A stretch of 64,000 nt of DNA. It comes from Salinicola acroporae (GTDB lineage: Bacteria > Pseudomonadota > Gammaproteobacteria > Pseudomonadales > Halomonadaceae). Below, piece by piece: positions 44,953-53,140 of the stretch (positions are counted from its first letter, which is position 1; each line of letters starts with the position of its first letter). The notes beneath the pieces are model-generated. The model did no database searches and was not told the DNA's origin. It saw only the letters and a list, made by a program, of their open reading frames with translations. Location of the stretch: the NCBI RefSeq assembly GCF_003206615.1, contig NZ_PZJW01000004.1:517600-581599 (forward strand). The letters are read 5' to 3'. The position numbers and the translations under genes are program-made.

Positions 44953-46452
44953 TCAGCGCTGCCAGCCGATCACCTCCAGTGCCTGCTGCCGGTTTGCCTC
45001 GGTGGCCTGGCTGAGCAGGCTCCCGCCCACGCACACGATCAAATTGAGCAGCAGTCCCCACAATCCGCTGTAGACGCCCAGCGGGCGGTAGCCGGCGAAG
45101 GTGAAGACGGCGGCCAGGATGGTGCCGGCGAGCATGCCGGTGAATACCGCCCGGGTATTGAGCCGGCTCCAGTAGAGGCCGAGGATCAGCGCCGGCGCGG
45201 TCTGGATCAGCACCTCGAACTTGAGCACGAAGATCTGGTAGAGCGTTCCCGGTGGATACCAGGCGATCAGTACCAGCACGACGACAGCGGCCACGCCCAC
45301 CAGCTTGCCTACCAGGATCTTGCGCGACTCATCGGCGTCGGGAGCGATGTATCGCCCATAGAGGTCGTTGGAGACGATCGACGAGAACGTCAGCAGTACC
45401 GAGTCCGCCGTCGACACGATGGCCGCGATCACGCCGCCGAACAGCAGCACCATCGCCCAATAGAAGAAGGCGTTCTGATTGGCCAGCGCGTTGGCCATCA
45501 TTCCCACCAGTTGCTCGGACTCCGCGGTGGTCAGGTCGGGGAAGGCGGCGATGCCGATGATCCCGACCATGAATACCACCCCGGCGGTCAGAAACGGCAT
45601 GTAGGCCATGCGGATGAAGGAGCGCTTGAGCGTGCGCTCGCTGCGGGCCGCGAAGATCCGCTGGAAAGCGTGCGGGTAGATCGCCGCGCCGATACCCACC
45701 AGCACCAGCAGACAGAACCAGGTGGTGAGGCTGCCCCCGCTCGGCGCACCCAGCTTCTCCGGCGCCTCGGCGATCATCGTCTCGGCTGCCGTCGGCAACC
45801 CGCCGAGGTAGATCAACGAGCCGATCAGCAGCGTGAACACCCCGAACAGCAGGGCGATGCCCTGGATCGTGTCGGTGTAGGCCACCGAGCGCATGCCACC
45901 CAGCCAGCTATAGGCGACCATGATCACGATGAAGAACACCACGCCGACCTGATAGGGAATCGTGCCACCGGTGAGGCCGGATACGCCCTGGCCGATGGCG
46001 ACGAACTGCTCCAGCAGATAGTTGCCGAGACCGTAGAGCATCAGGATCGCGGCCAGGATCGTGACCTTTTTCGAACGGAAGCGCAGATCGATCCAGTCCA
46101 CCGGCGTCAGCAGGTTGAAGCGCCGGCCCAGCGCATAGAGCCTGGGCGCGAACAGCAGGTAGACCATGATGATCATGATGAAGAACGGCACCGAAACCAG
46201 GTATTGGTAGCCGAGCCGGTAGGCCGTGGGCGGATAGCCGACCACGGTATTGCCGCTGTACTGGGTGGCGAAAAAGGTGAAGAACAGCACCATGACGCCG
46301 AGGCCGCGCCCGCCCAGGTAGTACTCGTCGAGACTTTCACGAACCTTGCGATTGCGCAGGAAGGCGTAGATGCCTACGGCCAGCATCAGGCCGCCGTAGA
46401 GCATCAGCACCAGAATGCCGGACCATCCGCTGAAGGCCAGTTCCACTTCCAT
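44953..46452 (-). CDS. Sodium:solute symporter (SSS/PanF-like)
   Basis: 499 residues with 13 hydrophobic segments. Landmarks are DEYYLGGRGLGVMVLFFTFFA, QYSGNTVVGYP, YSWLGGMRSVAYTDTIQG and the IVSTADSVLLTFSSIVSND helix with sodium-site Ser/Thr residues. It is of the pantothenate/monocarboxylate-like branch. It begins two bases after the stop of the small membrane protein gene, whose coding end holds its GAGGAG ribosome site, so the two are clearly coupled. Confidence 0.88.
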   Translation of the reverse strand: MEVELAFSGWSGILVLMLYGGLMLAVGIYAFLRNRKVRESLDEYYLGGRGLGVMVLFFTFFATQYSGNTVVGYPPTAYRLGYQYLVSVPFFIMIIMVYLLFAPRLYALGRRFNLLTPVDWIDLRFRSKKVTILAAILMLYGLGNYLLEQFVAIGQGVSGLTGGTIPYQVGVVFFIVIMVAYSWLGGMRSVAYTDTIQGIALLFGVFTLLIGSLIYLGGLPTAAETMIAEAPEKLGAPSGGSLTTWFCLLVLVGIGAAIYPHAFQRIFAARSERTLKRSFIRMAYMPFLTAGVVFMVGIIGIAAFPDLTTAESEQLVGMMANALANQNAFFYWAMVLLFGGVIAAIVSTADSVLLTFSSIVSNDLYGRYIAPDADESRKILVGKLVGVAAVVVLVLIAWYPPGTLYQIFVLKFEVLIQTAPALILGLYWSRLNTRAVFTGMLAGTILAAVFTFAGYRPLGVYSGLWGLLLNLIVCVGGSLLSQATEANRQQALEVIGWQR

Positions 46453-46454
46453 CG

Positions 46455-46691
46455 TCAGGGCTCCTCGTCTTCGTCGGCGCCAGTCTCCCATTGCGTCTTC
46501 ACCACCCAGGTGATGAAGATCGACAACGCCAGCGAGGCGAGCAGGATGATCAGGGCCCAGTAGGGGACGCCAAAGAATAGCGGCGACCAGGAGCCGGCGG
46601 GGAAATACCAGGGATTGATCAGGGCGAACAGAATGACGAAGCCGATCCAGACCAGCGGCTTCTTGACCGGTTCACTGATTCTTCTTTTCAT
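46455..46691 (-). CDS. Small two-helix membrane protein paired with the SSS symporter (DUF3311-like)
   Basis: 78 residues: basic N-terminus KRRISEPVKKP, a first helix (VWIGFVILFALINPWYF), a loop with PLFFGVPYW, a second helix (ALIILLASLALSIFITWVV) and an acidic tail ADEDEEP. This is the architecture of the small DUF3311-type proteins often encoded just before SSS carriers and probably acting as an accessory subunit. GAGGTG precedes the ATG at 46691. Confidence 0.75.
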   Translation of the reverse strand: MKRRISEPVKKPLVWIGFVILFALINPWYFPAGSWSPLFFGVPYWALIILLASLALSIFITWVVKTQWETGADEDEEP

Positions 46692-46903
46692 CAAGGCACC
46701 TCGATGGCGTGCACGATGGCGACACGAATTCGGCGCGGCACGGCCGACATGGCGTGGCAGCAAACGGGGGACTATAGCCATCCGTGGCGACGGCTGGCCA
46801 TTACCGGTTGGCAAAGAGAGGCTTCGTCTATGGCGAAGCACTGCGACGTTGGTCGTAAGGGCCTTCAGGGCAGGCGATAGTCGGCGGCCAGGGCTCGATC
46901 GCG

Positions 46904-48211
46904 TCATGCCCCTCGCTTTCGCAGCATCCACGCCGCGCCTACGGCGGAGAGCAGGCAGCCGCCGGCCAGGTAGATCGCGACCGGCGTCCAGCTGCCAGCG
47001 TAGAGATCCACCAGCGCGGCGGCGATGAACGGGGTGAAGCCGCCACCGACCACGCTGGCGACCTGGTAGCCGACCCCGGCACCGCTGTAACGGTAGGCGG
47101 TGCCGAACAGCTCGGCAAAGATCGGCTGCTGCACGCTGACCACCATATCGTGGGCGAGATTGGCCAGGGCCACGGCGAACACCACGATCCACAGGATCGA
47201 ACCGGCCTGCAGCGCCATGAAGAACGGGAAGGCGGCCAGCACGCCGACGATGGCGCCGGTGATGTAGACGCGTCGTCGCCCCAGCGTGTCGGCGAGGAAT
47301 GCGAACAGCGGGATGGTGACGCAGCTAACCGCGCCGACCAGCAGCCCGATGTGGAGAAACAGATCCCGCGACAGGTCGAGATACCCGGTGGAGTAGCTCA
47401 ACGCGAAGGTGGTCACGATGTACATCGTGAACAGTTCCGCCAGGCGCATGGCGATGATGGTGACGAAAGCGCCGGGGTGGCGTCGCAGCGCCTCGAGGAT
47501 CGGCGGCCTGGCCGGCGTCTGGTCGTTGCGCTCGACCGCTTCGATGAATTCCGGCGACTCTTCCAGGCTTGAACGGATCTTCAGCGCCACTAGCACCAGC
47601 ACCACGCTGAACAGAAACGGCAGGCGCCAGCCCCAGGCGGTGAAGTCGGCATCGCTCAGCCAGTGGCTGAGCAGCGACACACTGCCGGTGGCCAGAATCA
47701 GGCCCACGCCGTAACCGACCTGGACGCCACTGGAGTAGAACGCGCGGCGACCGCGTGGCGCGCTCTCCACTGCCATCAAGGCGGCGCCGCCCCACTCCCC
47801 GCCGACGGCGAAGCCCTGCACCGCGCGCAGCGTCACCAGCAGGATCGGTGCCCACACGCCGATCTGGGCATAGGTCGGCAGCAGACCGATCAGCGCCGTC
47901 GCCCCGCCCATCAGAATGACCGTCAGGATCAGCATGCGCTTTCGACCCAGGCGGTCGCCGTAATGACCGAACACCAGGCCGCCGAGCGGGCGAAACAGAA
48001 AGCCGACGCCGAAGGTGGCCAGTGCCGCCAGGGTGCCGGCGGCCGGACTGACGTTGGGGAAGAACTGCGAGTTGAAGACCAGTGCGGCGACGATGCCGTA
48101 GAGCAGGAAGTCATACCAGTCGACCACGGCGCCGACGAAACTGCCGATGGCGGCGCGTCGGGCCTGGCTTGTCGAGTGGGCGGGGGCGGTGGTCGTGGCT
48201 GGCGTACTCAT
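46904..48211 (-). CDS. MHS-family metabolite:proton symporter (ShiA/KgtP/ProP group)
   Basis: 435-residue major facilitator with 12 hydrophobic segments. The MHS hallmarks are the start AAIGSFVGAVVDWYDFLLYG, the loop GHYGDRLGRKRML between helices 2 and 3, and LRAVQGFAVGGEWGGAALMAVESAP. The second half holds FLADTLGRRRVY. The closest feel is the shikimate/alpha-ketoglutarate branch, but substrates in this family cannot be read from sequence. A QuiC-like gene 3 kb away makes shikimate or quinate an attractive but unproven candidate. ATG 48211 is used. Confidence 0.85.
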   Translation of the reverse strand: MSTPATTTAPAHSTSQARRAAIGSFVGAVVDWYDFLLYGIVAALVFNSQFFPNVSPAAGTLAALATFGVGFLFRPLGGLVFGHYGDRLGRKRMLILTVILMGGATALIGLLPTYAQIGVWAPILLVTLRAVQGFAVGGEWGGAALMAVESAPRGRRAFYSSGVQVGYGVGLILATGSVSLLSHWLSDADFTAWGWRLPFLFSVVLVLVALKIRSSLEESPEFIEAVERNDQTPARPPILEALRRHPGAFVTIIAMRLAELFTMYIVTTFALSYSTGYLDLSRDLFLHIGLLVGAVSCVTIPLFAFLADTLGRRRVYITGAIVGVLAAFPFFMALQAGSILWIVVFAVALANLAHDMVVSVQQPIFAELFGTAYRYSGAGVGYQVASVVGGGFTPFIAAALVDLYAGSWTPVAIYLAGGCLLSAVGAAWMLRKRGA

Positions 48212-48341
48212 CCGGAACTCTCGATGATCGATTTCTTGGATCGCGGCGCCAGCGGGCGCAGCGACGGGGCGGCATATCTTACGGCATTGCGCTGCCGGAC
48301 ACAGACCCCGGCGGTGGATCGCGCTCCTTGGACAGAGACGG

Positions 48342-49397
48342 CTACTGTTCCGACGGCTCCAGGATCTGGAGTTCGCGATCCCAGCGGCGTAGAAAGGCCT
48401 GGCGGCGCAGCGCATCGACGAACGCCAGCAACGTGGCGTTGATCGGGATCGGGTAGAGGTGATCGCCCACCTGATCGCGTAGCCGCTGCGCGGTGTAGGG
48501 ACCGACGACATCGTCGCGCACGCTGAACAGCGGCGTCTGGCCGGCCAGGATGTGCTGGCCCCGTTGGCTCAGCAGGAAGCTGACGAAACGCCTGGCCGCG
48601 GCCGGATGTGGCGCGTCGCGATGGACGAACGCCATCCGCATCATCACCAGCGAGTAGTCGTTGGGGACCTGGACGATGATATCGGGATGGCTCTGGGCCC
48701 AGACCATGGCATAGGAGCCCAGCAGGTTGTAGCCGAGCCAGTAGCGACCGTCGCTGAGTCCTTCCAGCATGCGCTGGGTGGTGGCTTCGAGGTCGACATT
48801 GGCGGCGCCCATGGCGGCGATCAGGTCCCAGGCGCGGGGCGTGTAGCGGGCATCCTGCTGAAACAGGGTATAGCCCACGCCGCTCTCGCGTGGTGAATAG
48901 CTGACCACGCGGCCGTCGAGCCACTGACGATAGTGGGTCAGCAGGTCGAGCAGGTCGCGGTGGGTTTCCGGCGGCGGCATGTGCGAGGCGAGCTCGAGCC
49001 GGTAGGCCATCACCACCGGTTCGAAGGTGAAGCCGAACACTTCGTTGCGCCATTTGGCCCACGCCGACCACTGGTCGGCTTCCGGGGCGTCGAGGGGCTG
49101 GGCCATCCCATCGTTGCTGAGCGCCAGCTGCCAAGGCATGGCCGAGCTGATCACCACGTCCGGCGGCGATTCGGAATCCCGGGCACGGTGGTCGACCTCC
49201 AGCGTGGATCGATCACGGTAGTCGAGGTCGATCTGCGGGTTCTCGGTAGCGAAGGCGGTCAGCACCGGTTCGACGATCTGCCGGTCCAGGGCCGCTTCGA
49301 TGATCAGTTTTTCGGCCCCCCGGGCCGTACCACTGCCGCCGACACCGAGGCATAGCCACAGCAGGAGCCCCAGGCCAAGGTGGAGCTGTCTTGTCAT
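48342..49397 (-). CDS. Periplasmic binding protein in the tctDE operon (Fe3+/PgtC-like type)
   Basis: 351 residues with a signal peptide of about 27 residues ending GTARGA. The mature part begins EKLIIEAALDRQIVEPVLTAF, as in the AfuA/PgtC class of type II binding proteins, and continues with PPDVVISSAMPWQLALSNDG and WLGYNLLGSYAMVWA. No ABC permease or ATPase gene is adjacent. Its start overlaps the tctE stop (ATGA), so it is made together with the sensor kinase. The analogous PgtC in the phosphoglycerate system is a periplasmic partner of a sensor kinase, so a role in signal detection rather than import is likely here. That role is inferred. Confidence 0.8.
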   Translation of the reverse strand: MTRQLHLGLGLLLWLCLGVGGSGTARGAEKLIIEAALDRQIVEPVLTAFATENPQIDLDYRDRSTLEVDHRARDSESPPDVVISSAMPWQLALSNDGMAQPLDAPEADQWSAWAKWRNEVFGFTFEPVVMAYRLELASHMPPPETHRDLLDLLTHYRQWLDGRVVSYSPRESGVGYTLFQQDARYTPRAWDLIAAMGAANVDLEATTQRMLEGLSDGRYWLGYNLLGSYAMVWAQSHPDIIVQVPNDYSLVMMRMAFVHRDAPHPAAARRFVSFLLSQRGQHILAGQTPLFSVRDDVVGPYTAQRLRDQVGDHLYPIPINATLLAFVDALRRQAFLRRWDRELQILEPSEQ

Positions 49398-50800
49398 CCT
49401 GCGCTCTCCTCGGGCGGCTGGCAGCGAGGCAGCGTCAGGCAGATTCTGAGCCCTCGAGGGGTGCGGTTGGACACATTCAGCCGGCTGCCGTGACGGCCGG
49501 CGATGGAGTCGGCGATGGCCAGGCCGAGCCCGGACCCGTGGGTGTCCTGGCGATGACCGCGCTCGAACGGTCGAGTCAGGCGGTCGAGGGATTCGGCATC
49601 GACGCCGGGGCCGTCGTCCTCGATGGCCAGCGTCACCCATGCCTCATCGCCGCGGAGCGCCAGCGTGATCTCGCTGCCGGGCGGCGTGTAGCGAAAGGCG
49701 TTGTCGATCAGGTTGTTGAGCAGTTCGCGCAGGGCCCAGCTTTCCCCTTCGACCCAGACCGGGGCCGGTGCCTCGATGGCAAGCCCGAGGTCGTGATCGC
49801 GACTGTCCTGGCGATCGGCCCAATCGACGGTGATCTCGCGCATCAGTCGATCCAGGGCCAGCGGCTGACGTTCATGCAATGGCCCCAGATGCTGCAGTCG
49901 GGTCAGGCTCAGCATCTGTCCGGCCAGGCGACTGGTACGCCCGGCGCTGTCGTGGACGGTGACCAGGGCCTGGTGCCAGACACCGGGCTCTTTACTGGTC
50001 AGCGCCAGTTCGCTGGTGCTCTGGAGTCCCGCCAGCGGGGTCTTGAGCTGGTGCGAGGCGTCGGCGATGAAGCGCAGTAGCGCGTCGCGATGATGGCGCT
50101 GGTCGGCGAACAACCGGTTGAGCGTTTCGACCAGTTCCTGCATTTCCCGCGGCACGTCGAGCATCAACGGACTGTTCTCCTCGGCGCGACGCTCACGCAG
50201 CGCCTGGCGCAGGCGTCGCAGCGGCGCCAGCATGGTGTGCATCGCGATCCCCACCAGGGCCGCAGTGATCAGCACCATCGCGGCGAAGCGGGTCGCGCTC
50301 TTGCGGAACAGCTCCCGCGCCAGCAGGTCGCGCCCATGTCGGGTATGTCCCACCCAGAGCTGCACCGGCTCCTGGGTATCCCAGCCGGCGGAGTCCACCT
50401 CGCGGCCGCTGAGACGGATTGGCTGGCCGTCGTAGCGGGCATCGAGGTAGACCGGTTCTTGCCGGGCCTCGGCCCGCATCGCACCGGTGATCGGCAGGTC
50501 GGCGTTCTGGGTGATCGTGGTGCCGTTATCCGCCTGCAACCAGTAGAAGACCCTCTCCTGCCAGCGGGTGGCCAGGATCTGCAGCGCCGAAGCGGGCATC
50601 TCCAGGGTGGGATTGCCCTCCGGCCACTGCAGCGATTCGGCGATGGTCAGACTGGCAGCCTCGAGCTGGCCATCCATGGCCCGGTCGGCCGCCTTGCGGG
50701 CGCTGGTGTAGGCCTCGATCAGCAGCAGCGTCCCCAGCCCGGCGACGATCGCCACGAGCCATAGCGTCAGCCGCCGCTTGAGCGAGGTGCGAGGTGGCAT
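49394..50800 (-). CDS. tctE: TctE-like sensor histidine kinase
   Basis: 468 residues. Transmembrane helix 1 (about 11-30) is followed by a periplasmic domain of about 140 residues, helix 2 (about 170-190), a linker, the HisKA box FIADASHQLKTPLAGL with the phospho-acceptor His, then N-box ELLNNLIDNAFRYTPPG, G1 DDGPGVD and G2 GSGLGLAIADS. This is the layout of TctE, the sensor for TTT tricarboxylate uptake. The ATG overlaps the tctD stop (TGATG) and its own stop overlaps the binding-protein gene. It should phosphorylate TctD. Confidence 0.9.
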   Translation of the reverse strand: MPPRTSLKRRLTLWLVAIVAGLGTLLLIEAYTSARKAADRAMDGQLEAASLTIAESLQWPEGNPTLEMPASALQILATRWQERVFYWLQADNGTTITQNADLPITGAMRAEARQEPVYLDARYDGQPIRLSGREVDSAGWDTQEPVQLWVGHTRHGRDLLARELFRKSATRFAAMVLITAALVGIAMHTMLAPLRRLRQALRERRAEENSPLMLDVPREMQELVETLNRLFADQRHHRDALLRFIADASHQLKTPLAGLQSTSELALTSKEPGVWHQALVTVHDSAGRTSRLAGQMLSLTRLQHLGPLHERQPLALDRLMREITVDWADRQDSRDHDLGLAIEAPAPVWVEGESWALRELLNNLIDNAFRYTPPGSEITLALRGDEAWVTLAIEDDGPGVDAESLDRLTRPFERGHRQDTHGSGLGLAIADSIAGRHGSRLNVSNRTPRGLRICLTLPRCQPPEESAG

Positions 50801-51510
50801 CACTCGGGCGGTTCCTTCGCGAGGGGCTCCCGTGGCTCCTCGAGCCGATAACCCAGGCCACGGAGCGTCCGAATCGACAGGCCGGAGCCGGCCAGGCGCT
50901 TGCGCAGCCGGCTGACATAGACATCCAGGGCGTTGGCCCCCACCGCTTCGAAGCCGAACAGGCGGTTCTCCAGGGCTTCGCGCTGTACGATGCGGCCAGC
51001 GTTGAGCATCAGCGCTTCCAGCAGGCTGAACTCGCGCCTCGGCAGATCGAGCGCCGTCCCGTCCAGCCAGGCGCTGGCCGAGCGGGTATCCAGAACCAGG
51101 CCTCCGAAGCGAACGTTGTTGTCGAGCCGTTGCTGGCTGCGGCGCAACAGAGCGCGTACCCGGGCTTCGAGTTCGGTGATCGAGAACGGTTTGGCGAGAT
51201 AGTCGTCGGCGCCGAGGTCCAGTCCGCGTACCCGATCCGCCAGTGCATCCCGCGCCGTGAGAATCATCACCGGCGTCGCGTCGGTATGAGCGCGCATCCA
51301 CTCGAGCACTTCGAGACCGTTGCCGTCTGGCAGGCCGAGGTCGAGCAACACCAGATCGAAACGACCCTGGCGTAACGCCTGGATGGCATCGTCGATGCGG
51401 GCCAGGGCATCGACGGTATAGCCATTGCGCGTCATCGCCTGGGTCAGCGAGCGCGACAGCAGCGGGTCATCCTCGATCACGAGCAAGTGCATGGCAGGGT
51501 CTCGGGTCAT
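50800..51510 (-). CDS. tctD: TctD-like response regulator (OmpR/PhoB family)
   Basis: 236 residues: receiver domain (about 8-120) with acidic pair EDD, phospho-acceptor Asp57 in LLDLGLPDG and Lys in YLAKPF; winged-helix DNA-binding domain (about 130-225) ending TLRGLGYRLEEP. It is divergent from tctCBA-2 across 170 bp, the same arrangement as the Salmonella tctD–tctCBA locus, so it very likely activates that operon. ATG 51510 follows GGGAAT; ATG 51492 is an alternative. Confidence 0.93.
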   Translation of the reverse strand: MTRDPAMHLLVIEDDPLLSRSLTQAMTRNGYTVDALARIDDAIQALRQGRFDLVLLDLGLPDGNGLEVLEWMRAHTDATPVMILTARDALADRVRGLDLGADDYLAKPFSITELEARVRALLRRSQQRLDNNVRFGGLVLDTRSASAWLDGTALDLPRREFSLLEALMLNAGRIVQREALENRLFGFEAVGANALDVYVSRLRKRLAGSGLSIRTLRGLGYRLEEPREPLAKEPPE

Positions 51511-51520
51511 CGGATTCCCA

Positions 51521-51580
51521 TGTCTTATGCGACTAATGTCCTATACGACAAAGGTTTAGATGACAGGTTGATGAAAGGTT
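51521..51580. promoter_or_regulatory. Direct repeats in the tctD–tctC intergenic region (candidate TctD sites)
   Basis: Two sets of direct repeats fill this stretch. TGTCTTATGCGAC (51521-51533) and TGTCCTATACGAC (51537-51549) are 16 bp apart. AGGTT occurs at 51552, 51565 and 51576, the last two within ATGACAGGTT and ATGAAAGGTT, spaced 11 bp. OmpR-family regulators bind head-to-tail repeats spaced about one helical turn, so these are the best candidate TctD sites. Confidence 0.55.
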
Positions 51581-51680
51581 AGCGCTCTAGCATCGCGCTG
51601 TCGGTGGGCAAAAACCGGCCCGAGTCCGGTGCCCGCCATGAGCTTTGCGAGCATAACAACCCAGGTAGGAGACGCACAGC

Positions 51681-52685
51681 ATGCCTCACAATCACGTGTC
51701 CAAAGCGAAAGGTTTTCAGCGCTGGCTGGTCGCCGCCGTCACCGGTGGTGCGCTACTGGCCGGCGCCGCCCAGGCCCAGGCCAAGCCGCCGGAGTGCATC
51801 GCCCCGGCCAAGCCGGGTGGCGGTTACGACCTGACCTGCCGACTGGCGGCCAATGGCCTGCAGGAAGCCAAGTTGATCGACGAGCCGATGATGGTCAGCT
51901 ACATGCCGGGCGGTATCGGTGCCGTCGCCTACAACCACGTTACCGGCGTGCGCGACGACGATCCCAACCTGATCGTGGCCGCCAGCACCGGGGCCGCGCT
52001 AAACCTGGCGCTGGGCAAGTTCGGCATCGAACACAAGGTCGATGACGTGCGCTGGGTCGGTGCGCTGGGCGTGGACTACGGCGCGGTCGTCGTCCGAGAG
52101 GATGCGCCGTGGAGCAACCTTGACGAACTGATGAAAGCGCTGAAGAAGGATCCCACCAGCGTGGTCATCGGTGCCGGTGGCACGGTCGGCAGCCAGGACT
52201 GGATGAAGGCGGCGCTGATGGCCAAGTCCGACGACGTCGATCCTCGCAAGCTGCGCTACGTCTCCTTCGAGGGTGGCGGTGAGGCCCTGGCCGCACTGCT
52301 GGGTGAGCACATTCAGGTCTTCACCGGCGACCTGGCCGAGCTGAAGCCACAGCTCGACAGCGGCGAGATCCGGATTCTGGCGGCCCTCTCCGAAGAGCGT
52401 ATGGGTGGGCCCTACGCGGACATCCCCACCGCCAAGGAGCAGGGCTACGACGTCGAATGGCCGATCTGGCGCGGTTATTACATGGGGCCGAATGTCAGCG
52501 ACGAAGACTATCATGCGTGGGCCGACCGGCTGAAAGCGCTGAGCGAGACAGAAAGCTTCGCCAAGCTACGTGAAGGGCGCGGACTGTTCCCCATGGCCAA
52601 GTTCGGTGAAGACTTCCATCAGTACGTGAAAGATCAAGTTGCCGACTTCCAGCAACTGGCCAAAGAAGTGGGTCTGACTCAATGA
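51681..52685 (+). CDS. tctC: TTT transporter periplasmic binding protein TctC (system 2)
   Basis: 334 residues with a signal peptide of about 34 residues ending AQAQA. The mature protein begins KPPECIAPAKPGGGYDLTCR, the Bug/TctC ligand loop with Tyr in place of the Trp seen in systems 1 and 3, which may mean a different ligand. VSYMPGGIGAVAYNHVTG and the FEGGGEALAALLGEHI segment follow. It leads a tctCBA operon divergent from tctDE. Citrate or a related tricarboxylate is the obvious guess given the TctDE regulator. Overlaps tctB by four bases. Confidence 0.93.
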   Translation: MPHNHVSKAKGFQRWLVAAVTGGALLAGAAQAQAKPPECIAPAKPGGGYDLTCRLAANGLQEAKLIDEPMMVSYMPGGIGAVAYNHVTGVRDDDPNLIVAASTGAALNLALGKFGIEHKVDDVRWVGALGVDYGAVVVREDAPWSNLDELMKALKKDPTSVVIGAGGTVGSQDWMKAALMAKSDDVDPRKLRYVSFEGGGEALAALLGEHIQVFTGDLAELKPQLDSGEIRILAALSEERMGGPYADIPTAKEQGYDVEWPIWRGYYMGPNVSDEDYHAWADRLKALSETESFAKLREGRGLFPMAKFGEDFHQYVKDQVADFQQLAKEVGLTQ

Positions 52686-53140
52686 AACTCGCCGCCGACC
52701 GAATCCTGAGTTTGCTGTTACTCGGTCTGGCGGCGTTCGTCGCCGTCCAGGCCTGGCAGTTGGAGGTGCCGTTCAGTTACGACCCGGTCGGGCCGAAAGC
52801 CTTTCCGCTGATACTGTCGGGCCTGTTGGCGATATTGGCCATCGTGCTGTTCGTTCGCCCGGGCGCCAGTGGTGAGTGGCCGACCGGCGCGCTGCTGCTG
52901 CGCCTGCTCTTCACCATGGCGGTGCTGGGTGTCTATGCGGCGCTGTTCATCAACCTCGGCTTCCTGGTGACGACCGCCCTGGTCAGTATCATCATCGCCT
53001 GGCTGTTCGGTGCCGCGCCGGTGAAGGCGGTCGTCGGCGGCCTGCTGCTGGCGGTGGGCAGTTATCTGCTATTCACCTACGGACTGGGAATCTCGCTGCC
53101 GACCGGTAGCTGGATCGAGCCGCTGCTGGGGAGCAACTAA
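52682..53140 (+). CDS. tctB: TTT transporter small membrane subunit TctB (system 2)
   Basis: 152 residues with four hydrophobic segments. YDPVGPKAFPLILSGLLAIL after the first helix and the end YLLFTYGLGISLPTGSW are the usual TctB marks. ATG overlaps the tctC stop (ATGA), and the TAA stop is followed directly by the tctA ATG. Confidence 0.92.
   Translation: MKLAADRILSLLLLGLAAFVAVQAWQLEVPFSYDPVGPKAFPLILSGLLAILAIVLFVRPGASGEWPTGALLLRLLFTMAVLGVYAALFINLGFLVTTALVSIIIAWLFGAAPVKAVVGGLLLAVGSYLLFTYGLGISLPTGSWIEPLLGSN

Noticed and set aside
48342..49397. Receptor of an iron ABC importer
   Set aside because: No permease or ATPase gene is adjacent and the gene is translationally coupled to a sensor kinase.
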